Of a DNA stretch of 64,000 nt, positions 45,159 to 55,645 are shown one piece after another (position 1 is the first letter of the stretch; each line of letters begins with the position of its first letter). The stretch comes from Pieris napi. Taxonomy: Eukaryota; Arthropoda; Insecta; Lepidoptera; Pieridae. The notes beneath the pieces were generated by a model that saw nothing but the letters and a program-made list of their open reading frames with translations, did no database searches and was not told the origin of the DNA. The position numbers and the translations under genes are program-made. Location: the NCBI RefSeq assembly GCF_905475465.1, contig NC_062257.1:3906001-3970000 (forward strand), in the 5' to 3' direction.

Positions 45159-45923
45159 TTAGTTGTTTTTTGATACCTCTGAAAGTGAGCTAGACCTTCC
45201 CCTTGCTATATAATTTAATAAATTAGGTTTTATTACATCCTTTGTATTCGTTGCAGTTGGCATCGTTGCTTTGTTAGGGTTTGACCTCTTTTGTGTAGGT
45301 GATATCGGCGAGCCACTCTGTTCCCGCTTCCTTTTTTCACGGCCTTGATCATTTGGTTTCTTAACGATTAGCTTATCATATTTGATATATGCAAAGTTAC
45401 CCTTGTTTCTTTCTTCCTCTACTTTTGGTTGCAGTTGCTTTCGGGTTTCTAATATGTGTTTCGGGTAGTCTTCTTTTACATAGATCCCAGATGGAAGGCT
45501 GGATTTATTTTTAAGTATCAAATGTTTTTTCCAATTTGTCGACAAGGAAACGACAACTGGCCGATTCTTGTTAGTTTGTGCTCCAATTCTGTAAACATTG
45601 CTTATTTCTTGGCTGTCTAGATGTAAACCTGTATCTGTTATAATTTCTTTGATATAGTCTACCAGTTCAGATTCCCTTTTTCCCTTTTCTTCAACTCCAA
45701 AAAATACCAAATTCTTTTTTCTTTTATCTATTTCCATTTGATCTAGTTTTTGTTCAAGTTTTGCAATCTGAGTTTTTAATTTTTTGTTTTCTTGAATAAT
45801 TGAATCCATCTTATCATTTATCGCTTCCATAACGTTTGTGGTTACAGCTGATGTTATAGTTAGAGTTTGTTGGTTCAATTTTTCCTCTAATTTTTCCCAA
45901 AGCATTTCGATATTTTTATCCAT
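45159..45923 (-). CDS. LINE ORF1: coiled-coil nucleic-acid-binding protein, 254 aa
   Basis: Residues 1-75 are Glu/Lys/Gln-rich with heptads (ENKKLKTQIAKLEQKLDQME). RKKNLVFFGVEEKGKRE then opens an RRM-like segment containing VYRIGAQTNKNRPVVVSL, followed by KNKSSLPSGIYVKEDYP and a basic Ser/Pro tail. This order resembles ORF1 of L1-type elements and Transposase_22-like ORF1 proteins, which coat the element RNA. It ends about 100 bp before ORF2. The ATG at 45923 is the first Met of the open frame. Confidence 0.85.
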   Translation of the reverse strand: MDKNIEMLWEKLEEKLNQQTLTITSAVTTNVMEAINDKMDSIIQENKKLKTQIAKLEQKLDQMEIDKRKKNLVFFGVEEKGKRESELVDYIKEIITDTGLHLDSQEISNVYRIGAQTNKNRPVVVSLSTNWKKHLILKNKSSLPSGIYVKEDYPKHILETRKQLQPKVEEERNKGNFAYIKYDKLIVKKPNDQGREKRKREQSGSPISPTQKRSNPNKATMPTATNTKDVIKPNLLNYIARGRSSSLSEVSKNN

Positions 45924-46518
45924 TTTAGGGAAAAGTGGAATTAATAAATTGTAACACCTTTTAATAATTTTTTAAATCTTGCAACACTGCCCGGCACTGC
46001 TGCGTAGGTTGGTACTAGATGAGATGTCAGTTGTCAGACGCGAATTACGATTGAATTGTGTAATGGCGGACTATGAACTTTCACTTTTTACTGGGATATC
46101 AGAAGTTGTTTCGGGATTGTTTTACGATATAGTTTTTAATCGCACTGTTTTTATAACTGTATTTCTTATCTTTGCACTTTTCTTATAACTTTATTGGTGA
46201 ATTGTAGTTGTATGTTCAGTATTTTTGTCACTTTTCACTATTTAATTACGGAGCTCAAATTTTGTACGTGTTTACGTTTACGACCCAATTTTACCCCTGT
46301 AATTAATTATCGACTCCAAAATACTCGCCATGATTGAATAAAAACGAAATTAGACAAAAGTTAGAAGTGACTTGATTTTTTTGTATCTAGGAGTTTATTT
46401 GTGTATTTTTAATTAGTGTCAACCATTATCATTATAGTGAAGGATCAATACATATTTATTGTTTTTAATTCAAACACAAATCTAATGAAATCTACGATGA
46501 GTGATATTGGTTATATAG

Positions 46519-47030
46519 CCCGGTCATTTTAGACATAAAAATAGTGATCAAATAAAGAAAATTCCGACAAAGCCAAATCTTCGTAGAGACCTTAGGTTTA
46601 CCACAAGGAATAAAGTGTCAAAAGTCCCCATCAGTCCCATGTGAGCTTAGGGACTTATTCGGGGCCCAAGGTCAAAGTTATAGGTTTTTTGGATTTTTCT
46701 CGAAAACGGTAAGTTTTATCGAAAAAGTACCTCAGAGCAATATCTGGGAAATAGTGGGTCTTAGAGAAAAAATCATAGAGACCATTTTTATAGAGAATTT
46801 TAAGATCTACAACTTTGCTCTGAAGTACTTTTTCGATAAAACTTACCGTTTTCGAGAAAAATCCAAAAAACCTATAACTTTGACCTTGGGCCCCGAATAA
46901 GTCCCTAAGCTCACATGGGACTGATGGGGACTTTTGATACTTTATTCCTTGTGGTAAACCTAAGGTCTCTACGAAGATTTGGCTTTGTCGGAATTTTCTT
47001 TATTTCAATTGTCTAAAATGACCGGGCTAA
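46519..47030. mobile_element. Foldback element with arms of about 190 bp
   Basis: The arms start GCCCGGTCATTTTAGACA and end in its inverse TGTCTAAAATGACCGGGC. Long internal blocks pair in inverse, for example CCGACAAAGCCAAATCTTCG, GTCCCCATCAGTCCCATGTG and TCGAAAAAGTACCTCAGAGC. The unpaired centre is about 60-100 bp. It sits just upstream of the LINE 5' end. Confidence 0.88.
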
Positions 47031-47276
47031 TATCCCGCTCTTAACTATAGTCGGTACTGTTCTATCAGTTTTATTAAATCATCAAATTCGTTTAAAATTT
47101 CATAGATTGCAAATGAAATGACCCAGTTAAAACTCTTCATTAGCGTACAGAGCCGAGTGTAACGAACAAATCAAATTACTTTTTGAATCTTGAGCTGTTT
47201 TTTTTACCATTTTTGCATTGAAACTAATTCTACGTGAAAATGCGCTGCTGGTATGGAATATGTGTCTCAGTGTTCT

Positions 47277-47512
47277 TGACGACTCATTGGTCTAGTGGTT
47301 AGTACCACTGACTGCGAATCCATGGGTCCCGGTTTCGATCCCCGGCTGAGACGAACATCGATGTGATGAGCATTTGGTGTTGTGCTTAGGTCTTGGGTGT
47401 TTAAATATGTATTTATATGTCTATCTATCTATAATATGTATGTATATCCGTTGCCTAAGCAACACAAGCTTCACCAGCTTAGCATGGGACTAGGTCAATT
47501 GGTGTGAATTGT
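47277..47512 (+). mobile_element. SINE family A
   Basis: Full-length copy with TGGTCTAGTGGTTAGTACCA and GGTTTCGATCCCCGGCTGAG. It is nearly the same as the copy at 27121. A Helitron-like fragment lies 45 bp downstream. Confidence 0.88.
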
Positions 47513-47556
47513 CTTCCAAAAAAGTGTTCCACACTTTTGTAACATGTCTATATTGA

Positions 47557-48066
47557 ACTAGCTGACCCGGCGAACTTCGTTCCGCCAAACAGTCTAATAA
47601 TATCGTGTTAACTTTAGTTAAACTTAATTTAGGATTTCATTAAGGTAATAACATTAATACAACTTTTTTGCAAATACATAATTGTTTTATTGCTTGCCAT
47701 TACGAAAGAATAACAGTTTTACATATTAGGCCTCTTCTCTCTAGCGCCATTATTGCAATACTGTATGTTAAAACACTATCTGATAGACAAAATTTTTTCT
47801 TTTGTAATCCGGCGCAAGAACAAAGTGGTAGGTTTCTTTATATGCGTAATTTTGTCAACAGATGGCACCACATGCTGTTTGCATTCGTAAAATTAATTAA
47901 TTAATTAATTTTTATTAGATAACTTATCCGATACTTTATTACTTATTCTGCTATTCGGAGCGAAGAAGAATCCACCAAAAAAGAGTAACTAACATCGGTC
48001 CAGCCGATCTTGAGTTATAAGTGGTGCAACTAACAGGACTTTGTATATATATATATATATATATAT
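47557..48066 (-). mobile_element. Helitron-like element, type 3
   Basis: Opens ACTAGCTGACCCGGCGAACT then TCGTTCCGCC on the plus strand, and ends with GTCCAGCCGATCTTGAG and a (TA)n run. The ORF inside has no recognisable product. Confidence 0.55.
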
Positions 48067-48564
48067 GTATTATAAAAAAAAATGTCTCGCCACACTTAAT
48101 AGGTAAGTCGTGTTGGAGTCGGTTTTTAGAAATTCTAGAACAAGCCTACATTATGTTTTGGTCTAGATTAAGGTTCTTTATTTTTTTATAAGATTTGGTT
48201 ATGCTCTTCTTGCACTTAACACATCATATTTCTTTTTTTTAAAGGAAACAATTTTTTTAACGGATTGAAAGTTATGTATTTATGTATTATAAATTTACAA
48301 TTATTTTACATAATTTTAAATTTAACCGATGTTTCTCGTGCTTTACAGCGTGCGTGGTCACGGTGACTGAAGATAAAAGGTGTTGAATATCAAAAAGTAT
48401 CACAGCTGTAGAGAAAGTTGCATTATCTGTATTTATTTCCCCGGAGTTGGTATCGACTAAAAGATGGAGGGTTTTGGCAGAAATGGCTCACGGTGTCCTC
48501 TATTTTCGCGGATTGCTTATCTTGAGATTTTATTCTTTTTTTTCGTTCTGGGGTAGCCTGGATG

Positions 48565-48668
48565 GCTTGTTAGCGATACAGCCGCCCGTTACATAGTTTC
48601 TATGCATTATGTTATTTGTTTTTCTATAAATGTAACGAAGTTTATGAATATATAAAATAAATGATGCA
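48565..48668 (+). repeat. LINE 3' UTR, GCGATA-GCCGCC type
   Basis: GCTTGTTAGCGATACAGCCG, CCCGTTACATAG and a TATAAAATAAAT end. A second copy at 61345-61462 reads GCTTGTTAGCGATAAGGCCG and ends in (AAAT)n. I associate this block with Jockey/CR1-like 3' ends in moths. Confidence 0.65.
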
Positions 48669-48936
48669 TTAACATAACCCCTTCATCAAAGCAAACTAAC
48701 TTTATCTTAGCATTCTGAGAAACTCGGCTCAAAGATGTATGGAAGTTTTCCTAATTGCAACTTAACTAAGAAGTCACAGGCTTTTATCAAAAGACTTTTG
48801 ATTAGTGTTTCCAAAGGAAGGTAATAAGATCCACATCTTATACGCTTAGACTACCTAAATATATGTATGGTGACTTTGGGTAAAATTGGGATAGGGTAAA
48901 ATTTTAATGACCCAGGCCAGTATTACCATGATTATA

Positions 48937-49230
48937 TCTAATATATAAAATTCTCGTGTCGCGGTGTTTGTGGTTAAACTCCTCCGAAACGGCTCGACCA
49001 ATTTTCATGAAATTTTGTCTGCATATTGGGTATGTCTGAGAATCGGACAACATCTATTTTTCACCCCCCTAAATGTTAAGGGTAGTCCACCCCTCAATTT
49101 TTTATTTTTAGATATTTTTAAAAAAAATTAAAAATACATACAACCCCTAAGTTTCACCCCTCTACGATCAACCCCTATTTTTTTTATTATAAATGATATA
49201 CATGGCAAAACGATTGCCCGGTCAGCTAGT
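48937..49230 (+). mobile_element. Helitron-like element, type 1
   Basis: TCTAATATATAAAATTCTCG to TTGCCCGGTCAGCTAGT, with GAAACGGCTCGACCAATTTT inside. A fragment of the same start lies at 12438-12500. Confidence 0.7.
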
Positions 49231-49239
49231 TTACCTATA

Positions 49240-49415
49240 ATAATAATAATAATTTATTTATTGCAAGATTATGGTACAAAAGTGTGTAAGGTGGTACAAT
49301 CGTAAGTTCGCATATTCTGCCACACACAATGGCGCGCAAATTTGTCTTTAAAGAAATTTTACATTTTACATTATTAGTCATATGAATTGGTCAATTCTTA
49401 TATTATTTGTTTCGT
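49240..49415 (-). repeat. Repeat L copy
   Basis: Opens with AATAATAATAATAATTTATT and GTGTAAGGTGGTACAATCGT; inverse of the 33058 copy. Confidence 0.7.
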
Positions 49416-49483
49416 ACATATCCTACATAGGACTGTTAAACCACATGAAAGAAAAAAACGTAAAAGTAAAAAAAAAAATATAA

Positions 49484-49630
49484 TCATGTAGGTAACAATG
49501 TACACTTATGACAGTAAAGAAATACATATTAATGCTTCTAATTTTACATTTACTGACAGTTCTCAAATCAAGGGCGTCGAACGGAAGAGAAGAACTGGCA
49601 ACAAACTCTCCGCCACTCTTTTTAATCGCC
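49484..49630 (-). repeat. Repeat D copy
   Basis: CATGTAGGTAACAATGTACA through GAACGGAAGAGAAGAACTGG to CTCCGCCACTCTTTTTAATC. ORFs at this place are shadows. Confidence 0.75.
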
Positions 49631-50062
49631 TTTTTTTACACAACGTTTGTATGGAGCTGCAACCATTACACCATGTTCCACGTGACGTATCAAGTATTTA
49701 ATAATAATAACATAAATAAAAAAAAAAACGGCTAATAAAATTATATTTAAATTGTATAAACAAGTATTTTTAGAAATAATACAATGGTTTCAGATCAAGT
49801 TTTTTCGGGATAATGGACCATGGTATATTAAAAATGAAAGTATCCACAAGGATCTTAATATGGATTCAGTTCTAAATACGGCGAAACGGTTTGCCTTAGC
49901 TCACTTATAGAGGCTACATATAGCCATGTGAATGCTGGGGCAAAGCAACTTCTTGAGACAACAGGATCAAGACACCTAAAGATAATGCCATCCTCGGCCT
50001 AGAGCGTATTGCTACGTTCTTAACCTACAGTCTCCTTTCTTAGGTAGCATACTCACTGCTTG

Positions 50063-50242
50063 CCTTAGAAATTCGACCATGCCCTCCACGTACGGTTTAA
50101 ACACTCGCCCGGTACCGCATAAGCCTCCCAAAGGCCGGGATCAAATTTAAATTAAATTAAAACTTGCCCTCGAACCGGGCATCGAACTCGGTACCCCTCA
50201 CCTAGCTGCCACTTAATAAGGCCGCTAGGCTATGAGGCCCTT
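50063..50242 (-). mobile_element. SINE family C, 3' truncated
   Basis: Head and middle as in the copy at 20930, stopping at GAATTTCTAAGGC. It is fused to the SINE B copy at 50240. At 20750-21182 the same two families also stand next to each other. Confidence 0.75.
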
Positions 50243-50423
50243 TGAATCTGAATCTGTTTCATAATCATTTTTAATCTAATAGACAAGTAGGTATCAGCCT
50301 CCTGTGCCTGACACGCCGACAACTTTATGGGTCTAAGGCAAGCCGGTTTCTTCACAGCCGGGGATCGAACCTACGACCTCAGGGATGAGAGTCGCACGCT
50401 GAAGCCACTATGCCAACACTAAG
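50240..50423 (-). mobile_element. SINE family B, internally shortened
   Basis: The tail and middle (CAGCCTCCTGTGCCTGACAC, TCTAAGGCAAGCCGGTTTC) run directly into the head CAGCCGGGGATCGAACCTAC, missing about 60 bp of the usual body. It joins the SINE C copy at 50063 end to end. Confidence 0.78.
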
Positions 50424-50964
50424 TCAACATAATTAGCCATAATTATTGTATAGCGATTGTAATTCATTTAAAGTCGCACTCTCTTTTGTGAACTTCATTG
50501 TAGGAAAATATATTGTTTAAAAAACTAATACTCCCTTTTCTTCGGCAAAAACGCTGCACGTCTTCGTGACGTTTCATCCGTAAAGAAATTTCACTTCAAA
50601 CACACCTTTCACGTTCAACAATTAAACTCAACTTTGATCGGATTTATAATTCGTATTTTAATCTCCGTTGAAAGCAATTTCTAAACGTAATGCAGGATAA
50701 CTAGCTATAATTAGAAATATAAAAACGTAGCAATGACAGAGTTAGATCGATACCGAAGCGGCAATAAGGCTGATAATGGAGTATTTAATATCTGTGCGAT
50801 GCAGCGATATAGGAAGATCGTTTTCCTCCCTTCACTGGGATAATTGCAGCTCCTTGTCGCTGATATTTCAGTAACATGACGCTTTTGTCGATTCGGTATT
50901 TTGATAGTACCAAGTTTATATATCCTTGAAGCAGCTATGACTGTAGAATAATAGTTAAAAAAAC

Positions 50965-51345
50965 TAAAAAACACACTTTTAAAGCACATCAAACTAAAAA
51001 GTGAAAAGCTCTGTGCCATATTTTTCGTCTATCGAGCAACCCACGCTTTTTCACAATAATACCAGTATTTTTTGTTCATTACCATTTTCAGCCTAATTTA
51101 GGAATTATTTTTCACTTTTTAGTTTGATGTGCTTTAAAAGCGTGTTTTTTCGGATTATTGCATTGTCATCGATCTTTGACAGTTTGAATTAAATCTGTCC
51201 GTTTAAAGTGGGTCAAAATCGAGTCCGAAGGAATCGGTTACATACATACATACATACTTACATACATACATACTTACATACATACATACTTACATACATA
51301 CATTGATACAAGTGAAGCTAATATAAAGCGTGTAAAAAGCAACCA
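50965..51345 (+). repeat. Repeat H copy 3
   Basis: CTTTTAAAGCACATCAAACT to GTGAAGCTAATATAAAGCGT, with the CATACATA/CTTACATA microsatellite at 51239-51305 and the GCTCTGTGCCATATTTTTCG block. Confidence 0.65.
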
Positions 51346-52364
51346 AAATTGTTTAAAACATTTAAAGAAACCGTTAAGAACCCGGCTGTGTATTCAAAAA
51401 ATTGTAAAGGCTATCAAACTATTTAATCACCTTCCTAGAAGTTATTTATCACTGCCGTGTAAGGGGAAAGTGCCTTTAGGATTGGCGGGTATTTAGAATA
51501 TAAGTTTGATAACAATTATAAATAACTCAATTTAATATAACATTTGCATGCCTATTTTATGTCTGATTGTGCGGATTTTTATAATTAATCCATCTATATA
51601 TACCACAAATAAACGATTTATTATTATTATTATTTCGTCTGCTACATATCCATTGCACTCCCTTTGCCCCGCAAAACGAATACCTGTACCCCTCTTACGC
51701 AACACCGTTATAAAAGTAAATGGACAATAGAGATCAGAAGCTTTTGATCGGATACCTCATATCGGATCGGTAAATTTTCAACTAGTTAAGTTTATAATAT
51801 AGATTAATTGTCGTGCACCTAATATCGGGCCGATTAAATAGTTATATTTAGTTAAGTCTTAATTATTGTAAGTGATTAATTAAAGTAATTCCAACACATT
51901 TTGTTTTTTTTTGGGATACACCGCTGGCCCTCACTTAATTCGTCTATAAAAAAGGGTAGGCCTAGAATGTTTGTTTGATAATAGTAAGTATGTCGAACCA
52001 TTTCGACTTAGGGCACTTCAAGAAAAGAGCGAACAAATTTTTAAAAGGCGTGTCTATGGACTTAAGACCACGTGATCCTCCCGCCCATTTTCCCTCTGTT
52101 CTATAAATAATAAGTTTATTTGCAAAGAAACCGGTATATTCAGATTGATTAATGATAAAAAAACCGCACAAAATAAGCATGCGAATGTCAAATTAATTCA
52201 ATCATTATGACATAATAATGCAATGAATCTTGGGTCTTAGAACTAAGAATTTTTTATAAATACATATTATATTCTTTGTATATTTTTTGTATTTGTATAG
52301 GTGAAATTGTGCTTTGTGTATGTTTAAATGTGTATTCCGTTTTGGCAGTAGGTGTACAGTGTAA

Positions 52365-52756
52365 TCTATATATATATAAAGAAAATGGTGTTCGTTTGAG
52401 GCTCTTTCACGCTTAAACCACTGATCGTATCGACATGAAACTACCACCATTCGATGCGAAATTTTTCCTAGATGGTTTATGGCTATTTTATTATTTATTA
52501 TTTTTTTAATTCCAACGTTCCTTCATTTTTTTATTTCTGTTTTACTTTTATGAAAATTTTTCCCGCTAATAAAAACAAAAGAGACTTCCTAGAACCGCAA
52601 AACGTCAACATCTGTTAAAAACTCGATTTTCGAAATATTTCAATTTTCTTAGCGGAAAGTTAAAAAGAAGAATAATAAAAATATGAAAAAAAATAAAATA
52701 ATGAAACGTAAAATTTATTTTAATTCGTCCAGCAAAGCGGGCGCGAAACGGCTAGT
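52365..52756 (+). mobile_element. Helitron-like element, type 2
   Basis: Same ends and body as 24942-25322, differing mainly by an extra TTATTATTTA block near 52490 and a few substitutions. Confidence 0.72.
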
Positions 52757-52849
52757 TGTTTATATATTGTTTAATAAGTAGCTGTAGGAATACCGTTGAT
52801 CAAATAAATAAATTAAAATAACAGTTATATATAATAACAGTTCAGTTAT

Positions 52850-53250
52850 ATATAATTGTTGTCAAAAATTATGGTCTAAATAGTCTCCCACGCTATAAAA
52901 AAATAATAATATTGCTTGCTTCCAATAAATTTCATGGCAGTTGACAAAACAAACTAAAAAGTTTCGAGATATTGCGAGTTCTTGTTCGTTCTGTGTCAGT
53001 TATAGAAGATAGATTATGTCTAATCGAACATTGAACTTGTTTTTTTATCGAATCTCACGGTTGGTCTTTTAAGATCTTGACAGCTCGCCCGGGCTGATGG
53101 CCGAGCGTAGCTCGGCTGGAAAGGTCTTTTTCCCGCGACTAGCGCAAAAGAGTCTCCTGTATATTCGCGGGGTGGTCAATCGCCTGAAGGGCAGGACGGA
53201 AGCTCACTGGAGTGAACGAAGTAAAAAGAATAAAGAAGGAACTTCACCTC
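52850..53250 (+). repeat. Repeat M, uninterrupted copy
   Basis: TTGTTGTCAAAAATTATGGT, TCTAATCGAACATTGAACTT, then GACAGCTCGCCCGGGCTGAT and GGCAGGACGGAAGCTCACTG. It runs into AATCCCAATGAACT, the target site of the LINE fragment that follows. Confidence 0.7.
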
Positions 53251-53264
53251 AATCCCAATGAACT

Positions 53265-53476
53265 TTTTTTTTTTTTTTTTATACGAGGTGAAAATGCGCT
53301 AACGCAGACCCGCATCAAGCATGTCGAGCTTGAGGCGGGGACTGTGGGGCTGGGTCTACACTCAAAACCCTCTGCTATTCAGAGGGGTAGCGAGACCCCA
53401 CCCACTAAAAACACCTCAGCCCTTCACATGCCCTTAATATGGGCCCTCGGGGTTCGCTAGGCATTCTACCCAAGGG
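53265..53476 (-). mobile_element. 5'-truncated LINE fragment with 14-bp target duplication
   Basis: AATCCCAATGAACT stands at both 53251-53264 and 53477-53490. Between them the minus strand ends in a poly(A) tail (T run at 53265-53280), with GGTGTTTTTAGTGGGTGGGG and TCTCGCTACCCCTCTG upstream. This looks like the 3' end of an R1-type LINE; the clade is from memory. Confidence 0.8.
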
Positions 53477-53486
53477 AATCCCAATG

Positions 53487-53518
53487 AACTAACCTAACCT
53501 AACCTAACCTAACCTAAC
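53487..53518. repeat. Short (CCTAA)n tract, insect-telomere-like
   Basis: Five to six units of CCTAA (inverse TTAGG) follow the target duplication directly. It may be an interstitial telomere repeat, or the simple-repeat tail of repeat M, which the LINE fragment interrupted just ahead of the tract. Confidence 0.75.
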
Positions 53519-53866
53519 TTTAAGAAAATATTTCGTAAGCGCGTTTTAAGATATTATCGGTTTCATAACGCGCCATCTATTGTGATAAAGTAAATGTACA
53601 TTTGTGATCATCTTAAACATTTTACGTTTATAAATGAACTGCATGTGACTACAATATGTCTTTGTTTACAGTCAGTGAAAGTTTACAATAGAAGTACTTT
53701 GTCTTTTATTACTGCAGACTTAATTACAATTTCGGAATCCTTTGTCCAGGGTACTTCAAAACCGCTTTTCATGAGGTCGTTAAATTGCGAATGATCCAAA
53801 TATAATCTTTCAGGTGTTCGCCAAGCGTTGCACCTGTATTATACAAAGTTAATATATATAATATAT

Positions 53867-54186
53867 ACTAGCTGACCGGGCAAACGTCGTTTTGCCATAT
53901 CATTTATAATAAAAAAATAGGGGTTGATCGTAGAGGGGTGAAAGTTAGGGGTTGTATGTATTTTTGTATGTTGTATCATAAAAAAATAGAAATTAAAAAT
54001 TTTGCCTAAAAAATAAAAAACAAAATTTAGGGGTCTACTACCCCTAACATTTAGGGGGATGAAAAATAGATGTTGGCCGATTCTCATAGATACCGGATAA
54101 GCACAAAAAATTTCATCAAAATCGGTCAAGCCGTTTCGGAGGAGTATGGCAACGAAAACTGTGACACGAGAATTTTATATATTAGA
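53867..54186 (-). mobile_element. Helitron-like element, type 1
   Basis: The inverse of the 48937 copy: ACTAGCTGACCGGGCAAACG at one end and GAGAATTTTATATATTAGA at the other. No coding capacity. Confidence 0.7.
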
Positions 54187-54234
54187 TATATATAATATAT
54201 ATATTATATAAGCTTTTTTGTATGTTAATGGATT

Positions 54235-54965
54235 CAACATTAAACATATGTCTGGAGCCATTGCTCTCTACGGTAGCTGAACATGGACTCTTACTAAAAA
54301 AGGAAGAAAGACAAAAACTTGAAGCATTTGAGAACAAATTAAATTCAAATTTAAAAATCATTTAATCATATAGGTAACACATAGTACACTTATGATCGTC
54401 AAAAAAATATTATATGCTTCTAACTTTACATTTAGTGCCAGTTCTTAAATCAAGGGCGTAGAACGGAAGAGAAGAATTGGCAATAAACTCTCCGCCACTC
54501 TTTTTAATCGCCATGGTTTTAGTTTTACACAACTTTTGTAAGGAGCTGCAACCATTACACCATAAATTAAAAACCAAGATTTGTCCTCTATCAGCAGGAG
54601 GCATGGTGAAATAGGAGCACGAACTTGTGGGAACAACACGCAAATACATAGTCGAGATGACTAACATCACCACATACACGAATTCAAGTACGACCAGTCA
54701 CCACAATGTGGTGCTGAAGAATGATGAAGATAAGCTGGACCGAAAAGAAGACCAATGAAGAGGTGCTGGGTATGGTGCGACACGACAACTTCTTTAAGGC
54801 CATCTTGGATGGGAAGATAGAAGGCAGAAGAGGACGAGGAAGACCGAGAATAGCTTACATAGACCAGATAAAGGAAAAAGCTGAGGTCGTGACATACCAG
54901 AAGGTCCAAGACACTGACGCACTGACTGGGTGACGATTAATCCACAGACAAGAGTCCGGCTCTTA
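54235..54965 (+). pseudogene. RTE/BovB-like LINE 3' fragment split by a repeat
   Basis: 54240-54335 gives SGAIALYGS-TWTLTKK and then KLEAFE. 54705-54933 continues RRMMKISWTEKKTNEEVL, then ILDGKIEGRRGRGRPRIAYI. These are the LYG.-TWT, KISWT..-TNEEVL and GKIEG-RGRGRPR blocks of BovB-like elements. Repeat D (54367-54515) and further DNA separate the two halves. Confidence 0.65.
54367..54515 (-). repeat. Repeat D copy inside the RTE remnant
   Basis: ATCATATAGGTAACACATAG to CTCCGCCACTCTTTTTAATC. It lies between the two halves of the RTE-like fragment 54235-54965. Confidence 0.72.
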
Positions 54966-55054
54966 AATTTAAAGAAGAGAAGAAGAAGAATGGATTCAAA
55001 ACTCTGGAGCGTTAGGGGAATGGTACATCGTCACCACAATAACTACACGAATAA

Positions 55055-55172
55055 AGCGTATCAATTCTTAAAAGGCCGGCAACGCACTCGCGAACCCTCT
55101 GGCCAATGAGAGAGTCCATGGGCGGTATCACATAACATCAGGTGAGCCCGTTTGCACCCTGCTCTATAAAAA
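55055..55172 (-). repeat. Repeat E copy
   Basis: Holds the core AAAAGGCCGGCAACGCACTC, GGCCAATGAGAGAGTCCATG, and CACATAACATCAGGTGAGCC. Non-coding. Confidence 0.68.
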
Positions 55173-55645
55173 AGTAAGTGCTATTGCAACGTTTTAACTA
55201 AAGACTTTTTGTCTCCTTTCATTAAACACAATTGGATAGAGGCAAAAGATATAAGAGTGCAATCTGATTGAGTTTAAAGTGGATAATATTTGTCTCATCA
55301 CATATTGTATAAATTGCGAAACTTGTTATTTTAACATGAAATATAAGCAAGACGGTAAATTATATTGTAACCCAAACTTGATATCGCTTTCAAAATATGA
55401 TACGAAGATCACGTACCCTCGAAGCCTTCGAGGATAATGGTAAGTTGCTTTTAAAAGTTATGTTACGAACTAAGGGTTGTTTACGTTAGATGTAATCATT
55501 TATTGGGTTATATTATATTCCCGCGTATATAAAGCTAATTAATCGTTGGGTTTCTCTATCATTATGTTTACTCTATGATAAAAAGAGACAGACTGATTTA
55601 CGTTGTATGAAAAAGAAAAGGCGTATGAAATTTTGACAGCCTCTA

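Larger units (their letters stand above)
41935..46200 (-). mobile_element. Apparently complete two-ORF LINE, RTE-like
   Basis: ORF1 and ORF2 lie in sense order on the minus strand. The 3' end is marked by a tandem A-rich tail, seen on the plus strand as repeated AAATA/AAAAT units at about 41943-41975, about 120 bp past the ORF2 stop. The 5' boundary is not clear; the leader extends at least to about 46000. A short simple-repeat tail and short 3' UTR fit RTE-type elements, although a separate ORF1 is less usual in that clade. Confidence 0.8.

Noticed and set aside
45979..46188. Small plus-strand frame upstream of the LINE
   Set aside because: It lies in the LINE leader in antisense and has no family pattern.
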